Source: Burkholderiales bacterium UBA4657 (GTDB lineage: Bacteria > Pseudomonadota > Gammaproteobacteria > Burkholderiales > Burkholderiaceae_E). From it: a DNA stretch of 45,811 nucleotides. Below, piece after piece: positions 1 to 7,923 of the stretch. The DNA lies in contig DHLX01000022.1 of NCBI GenBank assembly GCA_002405475.1, forward strand, positions 1 to 45,811. Reading direction: 5' to 3'. Position numbers and translations under genes: made by a program. Under the pieces are notes generated by a model that ran no database searches, was not told the origin of the DNA, and worked only from the letters and a program-made list of their open reading frames with translations. How positions within the stretch are numbered: position 1 is the first letter of the stretch; each line of letters opens with the position of its first letter.

Positions 1-192
1 TACGTTACTTACTTCTCTATATTCGTTTTTTCTCTCTTTTGGTTCCTGGGTGCTTTGTTTTTGGTTTTTTTGATCTTGGAGGCCGTCAGTCTGTTTCAGT
101 GGAGTCGCCTCGCGACCATCCTTCTGGTTGTCGTCGCATTGGTAATGATTTTCGATACCGTATCACGACGTATTCGCCAGGCTCTTTTGTAA
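1..192 (+). CDS. Phosphonate-family ABC transporter permease, C-terminal fragment (PhnE-like)
   Basis: An open frame runs in from the left edge and stops with TAA at 190-192, giving the last 63 residues of a protein. Two hydrophobic stretches (about residues 4-27 and 37-53) are followed by a basic tail ending SRRIRQALL. A final helix followed by an (S/A)RR(I/L)R-type tail is the usual end of PhnE-type permeases. The stop codon overlaps the ATG of the ATPase gene by one base (TAATG), so the two are translationally coupled. Only the C-terminus is seen, so the substrate cannot be read. Assignment rests on the tail plus the neighbouring ATPase. Confidence 0.7.
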   Translation, partial: YVTYFSIFVFSLFWFLGALFLVFLILEAVSLFQWSRLATILLVVVALVMIFDTVSRRIRQALL

Positions 193-971
193 TGGAATCA
201 TCTTCAAGTCTGTCACAACTGGCGATTGAAATCCGTGACCTGCGCGTCGAGGTTAAAGGTCGACGCTTGCTGGATTTGCCTGCGCTTAGGGTCAGAGCCG
301 GCGAGAGAGTGGCACTCATTGGCCCGAACGGAGCAGGTAAAAGTACCTTGCTAAAGGTGCTGGGCGGGTTTCAGCCAGCAAGCAGCGGCTATGTGGCGGT
401 TCTGGGGCGTGAGTTAGGCAGTAGTGTGCCCCGCATGGACGCAGCCCAGTGGCGACGCTGGCGTGCAGAAGTAGGGCAGTTGATGCAAGGTCTGCATCTG
501 GTTCCCCGTTTAAGTACGCTCGATAATGTGATCTTGGGTGCGCTGGCACGACCCGGTGCGGTTTCACTCTGGCGCAGCTGGTTGCGCTGTTATCCCGATG
601 CACTAATTCGCGAAGCGCAATCGGCGCTGACAAATCTGGGTCTGGCGCAGCGTATGGCCACCCGGGCAGACCAACTGTCAGGTGGCGAACGCCAGAAGGC
701 AGCTTTGGCACGGTTGCATTTGCAGTGCCCCAGGCTGATCTTGGCCGATGAACCTACCTCGGCACTGGATCCGGCAGCCACCTTGCAGGCCTGTGACGCA
801 CTGGTCAGCTTGACCAGCAAGGCAACTTTGCTGACCGTGGTTCATGAAGTTGATTTATTGCATCGCCTGGCAGATCGGGTCATTGGCCTTAAAAATGGTC
901 TGCTGGCATTTGATGTCGAGCTGAAAAATTTACATCGCGATCTGCTCGATAAGCTTTATGAAACTGGATAA
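192..971 (+). CDS. ABC transporter ATP-binding protein, phosphonate/phosphate type (PhnC-like)
   Basis: A 259-residue ABC ATPase that would energise import by the permease encoded just upstream. Visible motifs: Walker A GPNGAGKST at residues 44-52, a PhnC-like insert region (LVPRLSTLDNVILGAL), signature LSGGERQKAALAR, Walker B LILADEPTS and the switch histidine in TVVHEVD. The frame extends upstream to 39, but the ATG at 192 is chosen because it overlaps the permease stop and places the first beta strand correctly. The 3' end overlaps the phosphoesterase start at 958. The family handles phosphonates, phosphite or related anions. The gene context (nucleoside phosphorylase, phosphoesterase) hints at a nucleoside-linked substrate, but this is inference. 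Confidence 0.85.
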   Translation: MESSSSLSQLAIEIRDLRVEVKGRRLLDLPALRVRAGERVALIGPNGAGKSTLLKVLGGFQPASSGYVAVLGRELGSSVPRMDAAQWRRWRAEVGQLMQGLHLVPRLSTLDNVILGALARPGAVSLWRSWLRCYPDALIREAQSALTNLGLAQRMATRADQLSGGERQKAALARLHLQCPRLILADEPTSALDPAATLQACDALVSLTSKATLLTVVHEVDLLHRLADRVIGLKNGLLAFDVELKNLHRDLLDKLYETG

Positions 972-1947
972 TCCCACTATGGACCCTATTGCAACCGCAG
1001 GCCGAAGCTGCCCCTTGCATTACCGCTATCGTGCCGAAGTTTTTCAGCAAGCGCCACCAGCGCATTTGAAAAACCTGGATGTCCTGTATGTGGTTGGTGG
1101 GCTCTATGGGAATGATATTGCTCTGGCGCAGATCTTGCGCTTGTTTGCGCTCGAAAAGGGGCGCAAACAGCTAGTCTTTAACGGTGACTTTCATTGGTTC
1201 GATGCCGACCCGCACCGCTTTGCCCTGGTACAGCAAGAGGTGCTGGCACACACTGCAATTCGCGGCAATGTCGAAACCGAACTGGCAGACCCTGAGCCGC
1301 AGTCCGGCGCGGGTTGTGGTTGCGCCTATCCGGAATGGGTCGGAGATGCGGTAGTAGAGCGATCGAACCGGATCTTGCAACGTCTGCGCAGTGCTATTAC
1401 ATCCCATCAGCGCCAGGCGTTGGCAGACCTGCCCATGTGGTTAACGGCCGAAGTGGGTGACTCTCGTATCGGCATCGTACACGGAGATGCCCAGTCGCTG
1501 GCAGGTTGGAGCTTCGCTCAGGAACATCTGAACGATCTACAGCAGCGCGATCAGATTCGCGACTGGTTTCGACGTGCTGATGTAGATGCTTTTGCCAGTA
1601 GTCACACCTGCCTGCCGGTATTCCAGCGCTTGAAGCTCGAAGGGCCCCGACCAAATGCCTGGATTTTCAATAACGGAGCAGCCGGCATGCCTAATTTTTG
1701 GGCGGATCCGGCAGGGTTGGTAACACGTATTGCGTTAAGCCCTTGTCATAACGGATCGAGCCGAGCTGGTATCGTGCACCAGAAGCTGCATGTCGATGCC
1801 CTGGCGATTGAGGTCGATTCAGCGGCGGTTCGTGAAGCTTTTCTGGCGCAATGGCCGGCTGGCACAGATGCCTATGCGTCATATTTCGAGCGCATCATAC
1901 ACGGGCCGAACTACCACCCGCACCAAGTCATTCGTCTGGAGGATTGA
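958..1947 (+). CDS. Calcineurin-like metallophosphoesterase with altered metal site
   Basis: A 329-residue protein with calcineurin-type phosphoesterase motifs in order: motif I region VVGGLYGN (residues 45-52), GD at 76-77, GN at 103-104, VHGD with His175, and SSHTC with His216. Compared with the family pattern (DxH, GD, GN, H, GHxH), the motif I Asp and His are Gly48 and Tyr50, and the last His is Cys218. Asp77, Asn104, His175 and His216, the ligands of the second metal, are kept. It may therefore bind one metal or be inactive. The start overlaps the ATPase gene by 14 bases; ATG at 979 is an alternative. The next gene starts 2 bases after the stop. The substrate is unknown. Confidence 0.7.
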   Translation: MKLDNPTMDPIATAGRSCPLHYRYRAEVFQQAPPAHLKNLDVLYVVGGLYGNDIALAQILRLFALEKGRKQLVFNGDFHWFDADPHRFALVQQEVLAHTAIRGNVETELADPEPQSGAGCGCAYPEWVGDAVVERSNRILQRLRSAITSHQRQALADLPMWLTAEVGDSRIGIVHGDAQSLAGWSFAQEHLNDLQQRDQIRDWFRRADVDAFASSHTCLPVFQRLKLEGPRPNAWIFNNGAAGMPNFWADPAGLVTRIALSPCHNGSSRAGIVHQKLHVDALAIEVDSAAVREAFLAQWPAGTDAYASYFERIIHGPNYHPHQVIRLED

Positions 1948-1949
1948 AT

Positions 1950-2795
1950 ATGCTGGCTATTGTTGGAGGTACTGGTCTCTATGAACTGCCCGGACTTGAG
2001 ATCACGCAACGAATCCATGCCACGACACCATTCGGCGCTCCGTCAGGCGAGATATTGCGCGGTCGCATTGGCTCGAATGAGCTGCTATTCCTGGCACGTC
2101 ATGGCGCAGGCCACCGGCTGTTGCCGCATGAGGTCAATTACCGCGCCAATATATTTGCATTAAAGCAGGCGGGTGCAACCATGCTGCTAGGCTTTTCAGC
2201 GGTGGGCAGTCTGGCACTTGAGCTTAAACCCGGTGATCTGGCTATGCCCGAACAATATTTTGACTGGACCCGGGGGGTACGCCAACGCACATTCTTTGGC
2301 GAGGGGGTCGCCGCCCATGTATCCACCGCCCGGCCTGTCAGTACCGTCATGGTTGATGCCGTACAAACTGCTGCCGCGCGCTGTGGCCTCAAGATTCATC
2401 GTGGGCTTACTTACGTCTGCGTCGAGGGCCCCCGTCTTGGCACCCAGGCTGAAAGCAATTTTCTGCGCCATGCCGGCTGCCATCTGGTTGGTATGACCAA
2501 CGTACCGGAAGTATTTCTGGCACGTGAGGCACAGATAGCCTACGCCACGGTAGGTCTTATCACCGATTACGATTGCTGGCTCGAGGACCCAGCTCAGCAT
2601 GTCAGCGTATCTTCGATTTTCGAGCTGTATGGGGCCACTTTGAAAAAGGCAGCAGAGGTGCTTGATGCCTTGTTGTCACAGCCATTACCCAGCCCTGAAG
2701 CCGAAATTCGGTCGGCGTTGAGCACTGCTATGCTGACGCCTGATGCAGCGCTGACACCGGCACAGAAAGAGTGGCTGGCCGTATTGCGCGGTTAG
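1950..2795 (+). CDS. mtnP: S-methyl-5'-thioadenosine phosphorylase family protein
   Basis: A 281-residue purine nucleoside phosphorylase of the MTA phosphorylase branch, which cleaves methylthioadenosine with phosphate to adenine and methylthioribose-1-phosphate. Seen: phosphate-site GGTGLY near the N-terminus, RHGAGHRLLPHEVNYRAN, SAVGSL, the EGPRLGTQAES segment, GMTNVPE, and TDYDCW near residue 210. The aspartates of TDYDCW read the adenine base in MTAP enzymes and are replaced in methylthioinosine phosphorylases, so adenine specificity is favoured. The frame is open from 1851, but ATG 1950 is preceded by CTGGAGGA and follows the phosphoesterase stop by two bases. It likely forms one operon with the ABC genes. 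Confidence 0.85.
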   Translation: MLAIVGGTGLYELPGLEITQRIHATTPFGAPSGEILRGRIGSNELLFLARHGAGHRLLPHEVNYRANIFALKQAGATMLLGFSAVGSLALELKPGDLAMPEQYFDWTRGVRQRTFFGEGVAAHVSTARPVSTVMVDAVQTAAARCGLKIHRGLTYVCVEGPRLGTQAESNFLRHAGCHLVGMTNVPEVFLAREAQIAYATVGLITDYDCWLEDPAQHVSVSSIFELYGATLKKAAEVLDALLSQPLPSPEAEIRSALSTAMLTPDAALTPAQKEWLAVLRG

Positions 2796-2820
2796 CCTGT
2801 TTATGCTTAAGGGCAAACAA

Positions 2821-3351
2821 ATGCTCGCGATGAATTTAATTCAGGACGAATTGCCAACCCCGCTGGGTAAGCTGTTGCTGGTCGCCGATCCGCAAGCAGT
2901 GCTGGTGGCGGTGGAATTTGCCGATCACGAGTCGCGCATGCGCGAGCTGTTACGTCGACGTTATGGACAGATGCAAGAGCTGCGAAGTGGAAAGTTGCCC
3001 ACAGCGCAGCGTGCATTCGAGGCTTATTTCAGCGGTGAAGTGGCAGTCATCAATAACTTGGCGGTGTCTGTACAAGGCACCGAATTTCAGCAGCGTTGCT
3101 GGTTGTCTTTACGCCGCATACCCTGCGGCCAAACCATTACCTATGCCCAGCAGGCACAGTGGGTCGGTAGCCCCAAGGCCTGTCGTGCTGTCGGTCAGGC
3201 CAACGGATTGAACCTGCTGGCCATAGTCTTACCCTGCCACCGCGTCATTGGCAGCAACCGTCAGCTCACGGGTTATGCCAGCGGTATTGATAAAAAACGC
3301 TGGTTGCTTGAGCATGAACGACAACACACTCGCCCCGAAGTAGACGCATAG
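2821..3351 (+). CDS. ogt: Methylated-DNA--protein-cysteine methyltransferase
   Basis: A 176-residue suicide DNA-repair protein that removes the alkyl group from O6-alkylguanine onto its own cysteine. The active site PCHRV is clear, with the acceptor Cys at residue 139, in the conserved NxxxxxxPCHRVIGS context. The helix-turn-helix segment around SPKACRAVGQANG precedes it, and the ending GYASGIDKKRWLLEHE is typical. Start codons exist at 2803, 2821 and 2830; 2821 is preferred because AAGGG at 2809-2813 lies seven bases before it. It follows mtnP closely and ends the first plus-strand gene run. It lacks an Ada-type regulatory domain. Confidence 0.9.
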   Translation: MLAMNLIQDELPTPLGKLLLVADPQAVLVAVEFADHESRMRELLRRRYGQMQELRSGKLPTAQRAFEAYFSGEVAVINNLAVSVQGTEFQQRCWLSLRRIPCGQTITYAQQAQWVGSPKACRAVGQANGLNLLAIVLPCHRVIGSNRQLTGYASGIDKKRWLLEHERQHTRPEVDA

Positions 3352-3382
3352 TCTCGGTATAGTCTGATACTGGCGTGTGGGT

Positions 3383-4552
3383 TTAAGCCACCGTGCTCTG
3401 GCGCGCAAAAGTCACCACATGGTCGGCTTCCAGGCGAATACCAATCGGTTGGCCAATGGCATGGTCATGGTGGCTGGGCACCAGCGTCAGAATACGCTGC
3501 CCGGATGGCAGCAACAGGGTATAAAGAAAATTCGAGCCACGAAACGCCTTGCGCTCGATAATGCCAGTCAGGGCGCTGGCATCATCATGCACGACATCAT
3601 CGGGTCGGAGTAAAACATCCACCGCTTCGGGTTCTGCCAGCGGGTCGGCCTGGGTACTGCACTGGCAACGTATGTTCAGGGTGCCTATTTCAATATCGAC
3701 GTGTGAGCAGTGGTCTGAACCGGGCGCGTCATGCACCAGCCAGCCGGGAACAAAAGCGCCTTCACCCACGAAATCGGCAACAAAACGGCTGGCTGGCTCA
3801 TGGTAGAGGCGGTAGGGCGTGTCCCACTGCACAATTTCACCGTGCTGCATCACGCCCACCACGTCAGCCATGGCAAAAGCTTCGTGCTGGTCGTGGGTCA
3901 CCAGCAGGGTGGTAATACCTGCGGTTTTCAATATGTCACGTACTTCATGGCCCAGTTTTTCGCGCAGTTCCACGTCCAGGTTGGAAAACGGTTCGTCAAG
4001 CAGCATCACCTGGGGCGCTGGCGCCAGAGCCCGTGCCAGGGCGACACGTTGTTGCTGCCCACCCGATAACTCGTGTGGAAAGCGTAATTCCTGTCCTTCA
4101 AGGTGAACCAGTTGCAGCAATTCATTGACCCGCGCTTGTTGCTGGGCAGCCGGCCAGTGACGCAGGCCAAAGCGGATGTTGTCCTGAGTATTCAGATGGG
4201 GGAATAGGGCGTAGTCTTGAAACACGACCCCAATGCGACGTTTTTCTGGAGGCAAATAATTGCCAGGGGTGGAAACGGTCTGCATTCCCAGCTTTATTTC
4301 ACCCTGCTGAATCGGCTGGAAACCGGCTATGGCGCGCAACAGAGTGCTCTTGCCGCAACCCGAGGGGCCGAGCAGGCAGCCAATGTGCCCCGGTTCCAGT
4401 TCGAATGTCATATTTTTTACGGTAGGGCGACTCAGGCCCGGATAATTGATTTCGACCTGATCCACGGCCAAGGGTACGGCGTTGGCGAGGTGCCCGGTCG
4501 GCTGAAGCGTTTGGGTTGGGCTGGGGGCAGAGGTAGTTGATGATGAGTTCAT
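3383..4552 (-). CDS. fbpC: Fe3+-type ABC transporter ATP-binding protein (FbpC/AfuC-like)
   Basis: A 389-residue ABC ATPase of the Fe3+/spermidine importer class. Walker A GPSGCGKST lies at residues 62-70, followed by Q-loop VVFQDYALFPHLN, signature LSGGQQQRVALARAL, Walker B VMLLDEPFSNLD and THD with the switch His. The C-terminal about 130 residues resemble a TOBE-type regulatory domain. The frame extends to a TTG at 4573 and an ATG at 4567, but ATG 4552 is preferred because the upstream codons lie inside the Fur-box-like sequence. It is divergent from the permease gene, with which it should form one importer. No periplasmic iron-binding protein gene is in the window. Iron repression through Fur is inferred. 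Confidence 0.8.
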   Translation of the reverse strand: MNSSSTTSAPSPTQTLQPTGHLANAVPLAVDQVEINYPGLSRPTVKNMTFELEPGHIGCLLGPSGCGKSTLLRAIAGFQPIQQGEIKLGMQTVSTPGNYLPPEKRRIGVVFQDYALFPHLNTQDNIRFGLRHWPAAQQQARVNELLQLVHLEGQELRFPHELSGGQQQRVALARALAPAPQVMLLDEPFSNLDVELREKLGHEVRDILKTAGITTLLVTHDQHEAFAMADVVGVMQHGEIVQWDTPYRLYHEPASRFVADFVGEGAFVPGWLVHDAPGSDHCSHVDIEIGTLNIRCQCSTQADPLAEPEAVDVLLRPDDVVHDDASALTGIIERKAFRGSNFLYTLLLPSGQRILTLVPSHHDHAIGQPIGIRLEADHVVTFARQSTVA

Positions 4553-4556
4553 GAAT

Positions 4557-4577
4557 ATAATTCTCATTTGCAATTAT
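4557..4577. promoter_or_regulatory. Fur-box-like operator between two facing -10 hexamers
   Basis: The bases at 4557-4577 read like a classic Fur box; the core on the minus strand is GCAAATGAGAATTAT. It fills the gap between the divergent iron ATPase and permease genes. A perfect TATAAT lies at 4556-4561 on the plus strand and another at 4578-4573 on the minus strand, so bound Fur would cover both -10 regions. Clear -35 elements are not visible. Confidence 0.6.
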
Positions 4578-4578
4578 A

Positions 4579-6276
4579 GTGTTGTCTGCTGTGTTCCCCG
4601 GTACTGTTTTCACCTTGCGAGCTTTATTGACCTCTTCTACCGCTTCGGCGCCTACCCTGTCCTGGCTCTTAGGGATACCAGCCTTGTTGCTGCTGTTCAT
4701 TGCACTGCCGGTGGCGGGCGTGGTGGCCAATGTCTTTTTTGCCGGCGGCTCCTGGGAAGTGCTGCAGCACCTGGCCAGCACGGTGTTATGGCAAGCCAGC
4801 CTGAATTCCCTGTTACTGGCCGTGCTGGTGGCGCTGGGTGTGTGCCTGGTGGGCGTATGCGGCGCCTGGCTGACGACGGTCTATGACTTTCCCGGGCGGC
4901 GCTGGCTGGTACATGCCTTGCTGTTGCCGCTGGCCATGCCGGCCTACGTTATGGCCTATGCCTATACCGACTTGTTGCAGTTTGCCGGGCCGGTGCAAAG
5001 CGGGCTGCGCGAATTTTTTGACTGGCAAAAGGGCGACTACTGGTTTCCGGAAATACGGTCTTTGCCGGGTGCCGCTTTTTTGTTTGTTTTTGTGCTCTAC
5101 CCCTATGCCTATGTGCTGGCACGTGCCAGCTTCATTGAGCGTAGTCAGTTAATGACCGATGCGGCTCGTTCGCTGGGTTGTACCGGCTGGCAGGCGTTCT
5201 GGCGTGTCAGTCTGCCGTTGGTTCGTCCGGCTATGGTGGTGGGGGCGGCACTGGCAGTCATGGAAACCCTGGCCGATTATGGCGCAGTGGCCTATTTCGG
5301 CATCATGACTTTTACGACCAGCATCTATCGTGCCTGGTTCAGTCTGGGCGATCGTGCTGCCGCAGCGCAATTGGCGACCGCGCTTATGCTGTTTGTGGTG
5401 CTGGTACTGGTGCTGGAGCAGCGTCAGCGCGGCCGTGCCCGTTATGACGCGACGGGCCAGAGTGTCAAGGGGCAGTCACCCAAACGTCTGTACGGCTGGC
5501 GTGCCGTAGCAGCTTTGCTGCTGTGTCTGTTTCCGGTCGTGGTCGGCTTTGCTTTACCTGCCGCGGTATTGTTGGTCTTGAAATGGCAGTCTGATACCCC
5601 GGCCTGGGATCCAAGGTTTCTAGACTGGATTGGCAATAGCGTCACGCTGGGGCTGCTGACGGCTGGCCTGGCCGTATTGCTGGCGGTGTTCATGACCCAT
5701 GCTGTACGACAGAATCCCCGCCCCTGGGTGCTCAGTGCGCAACGCCTGGCCGCTTTAGGCTACGCCATACCCGGTGCGATTATTGCTGTGGGTATTCTGA
5801 TCCCGCTGGCTACTCTCGACAACTGGCTTGCCGACGGGCTACGCAAGTCTTTCGGCTGGAATGGTGGCTTGTTGTTAACAGGAACTATCGTGGCATTAAT
5901 TTATGCTTATCTGGTGCGTTTTTACGCTATTGCCGCGCAATCGGTTGAGTCGGGCTATGCCCGCATTACGCCCGCCATGGAATGGTCGGCGCGTAGTCTG
6001 GGCTTGTCACCGCAGCAGGTATTGCGCCGGGTGCATGCGCCCTTGCTGTCGCGTTCCCTACTGGCCGCAGCTTTGCTGGTGTTTGTTGATGTCATGAAAG
6101 AATTGCCGGCTACGCTGGTGCTGCGCCCATTCAATTACGATACTTTGGCCGTGGTGGCGCATCAATTCGCCAGCGACGAGCGTCTGGCTGAAGCAGCACT
6201 GCCAGCGCTGGCCATTGTGGTGTCCGGGTTGATTCCGGTTCTGCTGTTATCGAAGTCGCTTTCCAAGTCGGGCTAA
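4579..6276 (+). CDS. fbpB: Fe3+-type ABC transporter permease, fused double-domain (FbpB-like)
   Basis: A membrane protein of up to 565 residues with two permease halves, as in FbpB/AfuB/SfuB. About 12 hydrophobic segments are visible. Each half carries the EAA loop that docks the ATPase: DAARSLGCTGWQAFWRVSLP in the first, and WSARSLGLSPQQVLRRVHAP in the second. The start is uncertain: GTG at 4579 leaves only 26 bases to the divergent gene and has no ribosome binding site; GTG 4591 or TTG 4615 are alternatives, and the first membrane helix begins only near 4660. It partners with the divergent ATPase. The substrate is probably ferric iron, judged from family and the Fur-like box. Confidence 0.8.
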   Translation: MLSAVFPGTVFTLRALLTSSTASAPTLSWLLGIPALLLLFIALPVAGVVANVFFAGGSWEVLQHLASTVLWQASLNSLLLAVLVALGVCLVGVCGAWLTTVYDFPGRRWLVHALLLPLAMPAYVMAYAYTDLLQFAGPVQSGLREFFDWQKGDYWFPEIRSLPGAAFLFVFVLYPYAYVLARASFIERSQLMTDAARSLGCTGWQAFWRVSLPLVRPAMVVGAALAVMETLADYGAVAYFGIMTFTTSIYRAWFSLGDRAAAAQLATALMLFVVLVLVLEQRQRGRARYDATGQSVKGQSPKRLYGWRAVAALLLCLFPVVVGFALPAAVLLVLKWQSDTPAWDPRFLDWIGNSVTLGLLTAGLAVLLAVFMTHAVRQNPRPWVLSAQRLAALGYAIPGAIIAVGILIPLATLDNWLADGLRKSFGWNGGLLLTGTIVALIYAYLVRFYAIAAQSVESGYARITPAMEWSARSLGLSPQQVLRRVHAPLLSRSLLAAALLVFVDVMKELPATLVLRPFNYDTLAVVAHQFASDERLAEAALPALAIVVSGLIPVLLLSKSLSKSG

Positions 6277-6295
6277 TCCGGAACACAATAGACCC

Positions 6296-7228
6296 ATGGA
6301 TAATTTTAATCAGCGCGTGGCCATCATCACCGGGGGGGCGCGTGGTCTGGGCTTTGCCGTAGCGCAGACCCTGGCTATGGAAGGCGCGAAAGTGGTCATC
6401 GCCGATAACGGCTGTGCGCTTGATGGCGGGCCGGAAGACAGTGTAGTGGCTGACGCCGCGGTCGAACGTCTGGATGCCAAAGCTCCGGGCTGCGCCATTG
6501 CTTTCAAACACAATCTGACCGCGCCCGGTGCTGCCGAAGCCTGTGTGGCACTGGCTAAAGCCACCTACGGTCATGTCGATATTGTCATCAATAACGCGGC
6601 CATTACCCGCGATGCGCCTATTTTTCAGAGTCAGGTACATGACCTGGAAGCGGTTATTGCCAACAACCTGAGTGCGCCACTGGCGCTACTGGCGGCGGCG
6701 ACGCCGGTCATGCGCACCCAGTCTGGCATGGGACGCCGGCCGGGAGCGATTGTCAATGTCATTTCAACTGCCGGTCTGATTGGCAATCCATCGCAAGCCG
6801 CCTATGCCGCAGCCAAAGCCGGCATGGTGGGCATGACCCGTTGTGTGGCCATGGACTTGCGTGCCAATGGCATTATTTGCAATGCCGTCGCGCCTTATGC
6901 TGCGACCCGACTGACCCAGGCATTGCCAGTGACCACTGAAGAGGAACGTGAATACAAAGAGCATGCTCAGCGTGTCCCCCTGAGTTACGCCGCCAATTTC
7001 GTGGCATTTTTATGTACCAGCCATGCGGCGCGGATTACCGGTCAGGTATTCGGGGTGCGGGCGCGCGAGATTTTTTTGTTTACCCAGCCAGCACCTGCTA
7101 TGCAGGTGTTTGCCGAGCCCGGATCGTTTGACCCCGAGCTCTATACTCCGCTGATTCATAAAATGGCCGACGAATTTACCGACTTGCGCAGTGAGCGCGA
7201 GATTTTCAACATCAAACCGGTACTGTAA
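6296..7228 (+). CDS. SDR family NAD(P)-dependent oxidoreductase
   Basis: A 310-residue short-chain dehydrogenase/reductase. Seen: cofactor loop TGGARGLG at residues 12-19, Asp37 at the end of beta-2 (suggests NAD(H)), NNAA at 99-102, Asn124, Ser157, and the YxxxK pair Tyr170/Lys174. The tail of about 60 residues after the Rossmann core recalls SDR enzymes acting on acyl-CoA thioesters, but no substrate can be assigned. ATG at 6296 lies 19 bases after the permease stop. The stop overlaps the next start (TAATG at 7226-7230), so it is coupled to the fumarylpyruvate-hydrolase-like gene and probably serves the same catabolic route. Confidence 0.8.
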   Translation: MDNFNQRVAIITGGARGLGFAVAQTLAMEGAKVVIADNGCALDGGPEDSVVADAAVERLDAKAPGCAIAFKHNLTAPGAAEACVALAKATYGHVDIVINNAAITRDAPIFQSQVHDLEAVIANNLSAPLALLAAATPVMRTQSGMGRRPGAIVNVISTAGLIGNPSQAAYAAAKAGMVGMTRCVAMDLRANGIICNAVAPYAATRLTQALPVTTEEEREYKEHAQRVPLSYAANFVAFLCTSHAARITGQVFGVRAREIFLFTQPAPAMQVFAEPGSFDPELYTPLIHKMADEFTDLRSEREIFNIKPVL

Positions 7229-7923
7229 TGAACTATTTTTTTGAACCTGCCGCCTTGCCTGCTGTCCCCGTCGTGGGTAGTAGTTTGAGTTTTCCGGTGC
7301 ATCGCATTTATTGTGTCGGGCGTAATTATGCCGATCATGCCGTGGAAATGGGCGGTACCGGGCGCGAAGCGCCGTTCTTTTTTACCAAGCCGGCTGACGC
7401 TTTGCTGGTGGTGCCGCAGGGACAAACCGGCGAGCTGACCTATCCACCGCGCACCAGCAATTTACACTATGAAGTGGAACTGGTAGTCGCCATAGGTCGT
7501 GGTGGGCGTAATATTCCGGTCAAAGACGCTTACCGGCATATTTTTGGCTATGCCGTGGGGCTCGACATGACCCGGCGTGATTTGCAGACCGCCGCCAAAA
7601 AAGAAGGTAAACCCTGGGATGTCGCCAAGGGTTTCGACCAGTCTGCGCCGATTGCTCCGTTGAGACAGATCAGTCAAACCGGCCAGATGCTGGCAGGAAA
7701 AATCAGTTTGCAGGTGAATGGCGAGACCAGGCAAAGTGGCGATATTGGCAGCATGATCTGGGCGGTAGCTGAGATCATTGCCGAACTTTCCACCCTGTAT
7801 GAATTACAACCCGGTGATCTGATTTATACCGGCACCCCGGCAGGAGTCGGTGCGGTAGAGCGTGGCGAGGTCATGAGCGCCCAAATTGACAAGCTGGGAG
7901 AATTAAAGGTCAAGGTGATATGA
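7228..7923 (+). CDS. Fumarylacetoacetate hydrolase family protein (fumarylpyruvate hydrolase-like)
   Basis: A 231-residue FAH-fold hydrolase, the size and type of NagK, which splits fumarylpyruvate into fumarate and pyruvate at the end of the gentisate pathway. Metal-binding residues fit Glu82, Glu84 (HYEVELVVAIG) and Asp113 (GLDMTRRDLQ). The substrate loop CVGRNYADHAVEMG and the end motif GDLIYTGTPAGVG are typical. Coding overlaps on both sides (TAATG upstream, ATGA downstream) fix the start and place it in a three-gene operon with the SDR and the GST-zeta isomerase. Fumarylacetoacetate hydrolase activity is also possible. No ring-cleavage dioxygenase gene is in the window. Confidence 0.8.
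   Translation: MNYFFEPAALPAVPVVGSSLSFPVHRIYCVGRNYADHAVEMGGTGREAPFFFTKPADALLVVPQGQTGELTYPPRTSNLHYEVELVVAIGRGGRNIPVKDAYRHIFGYAVGLDMTRRDLQTAAKKEGKPWDVAKGFDQSAPIAPLRQISQTGQMLAGKISLQVNGETRQSGDIGSMIWAVAEIIAELSTLYELQPGDLIYTGTPAGVGAVERGEVMSAQIDKLGELKVKVI

Noticed and set aside
2196..2600. 134-codon minus-strand frame inside mtnP
   Set aside because: Antisense to conserved MTA phosphorylase motifs, no start signal and no recognisable domain.
4553..4573. TTG/ATG upstream starts of the iron ATPase
   Set aside because: They would place coding sequence inside the Fur-box-like operator; ATG 4552 gives a full-length ATPase.
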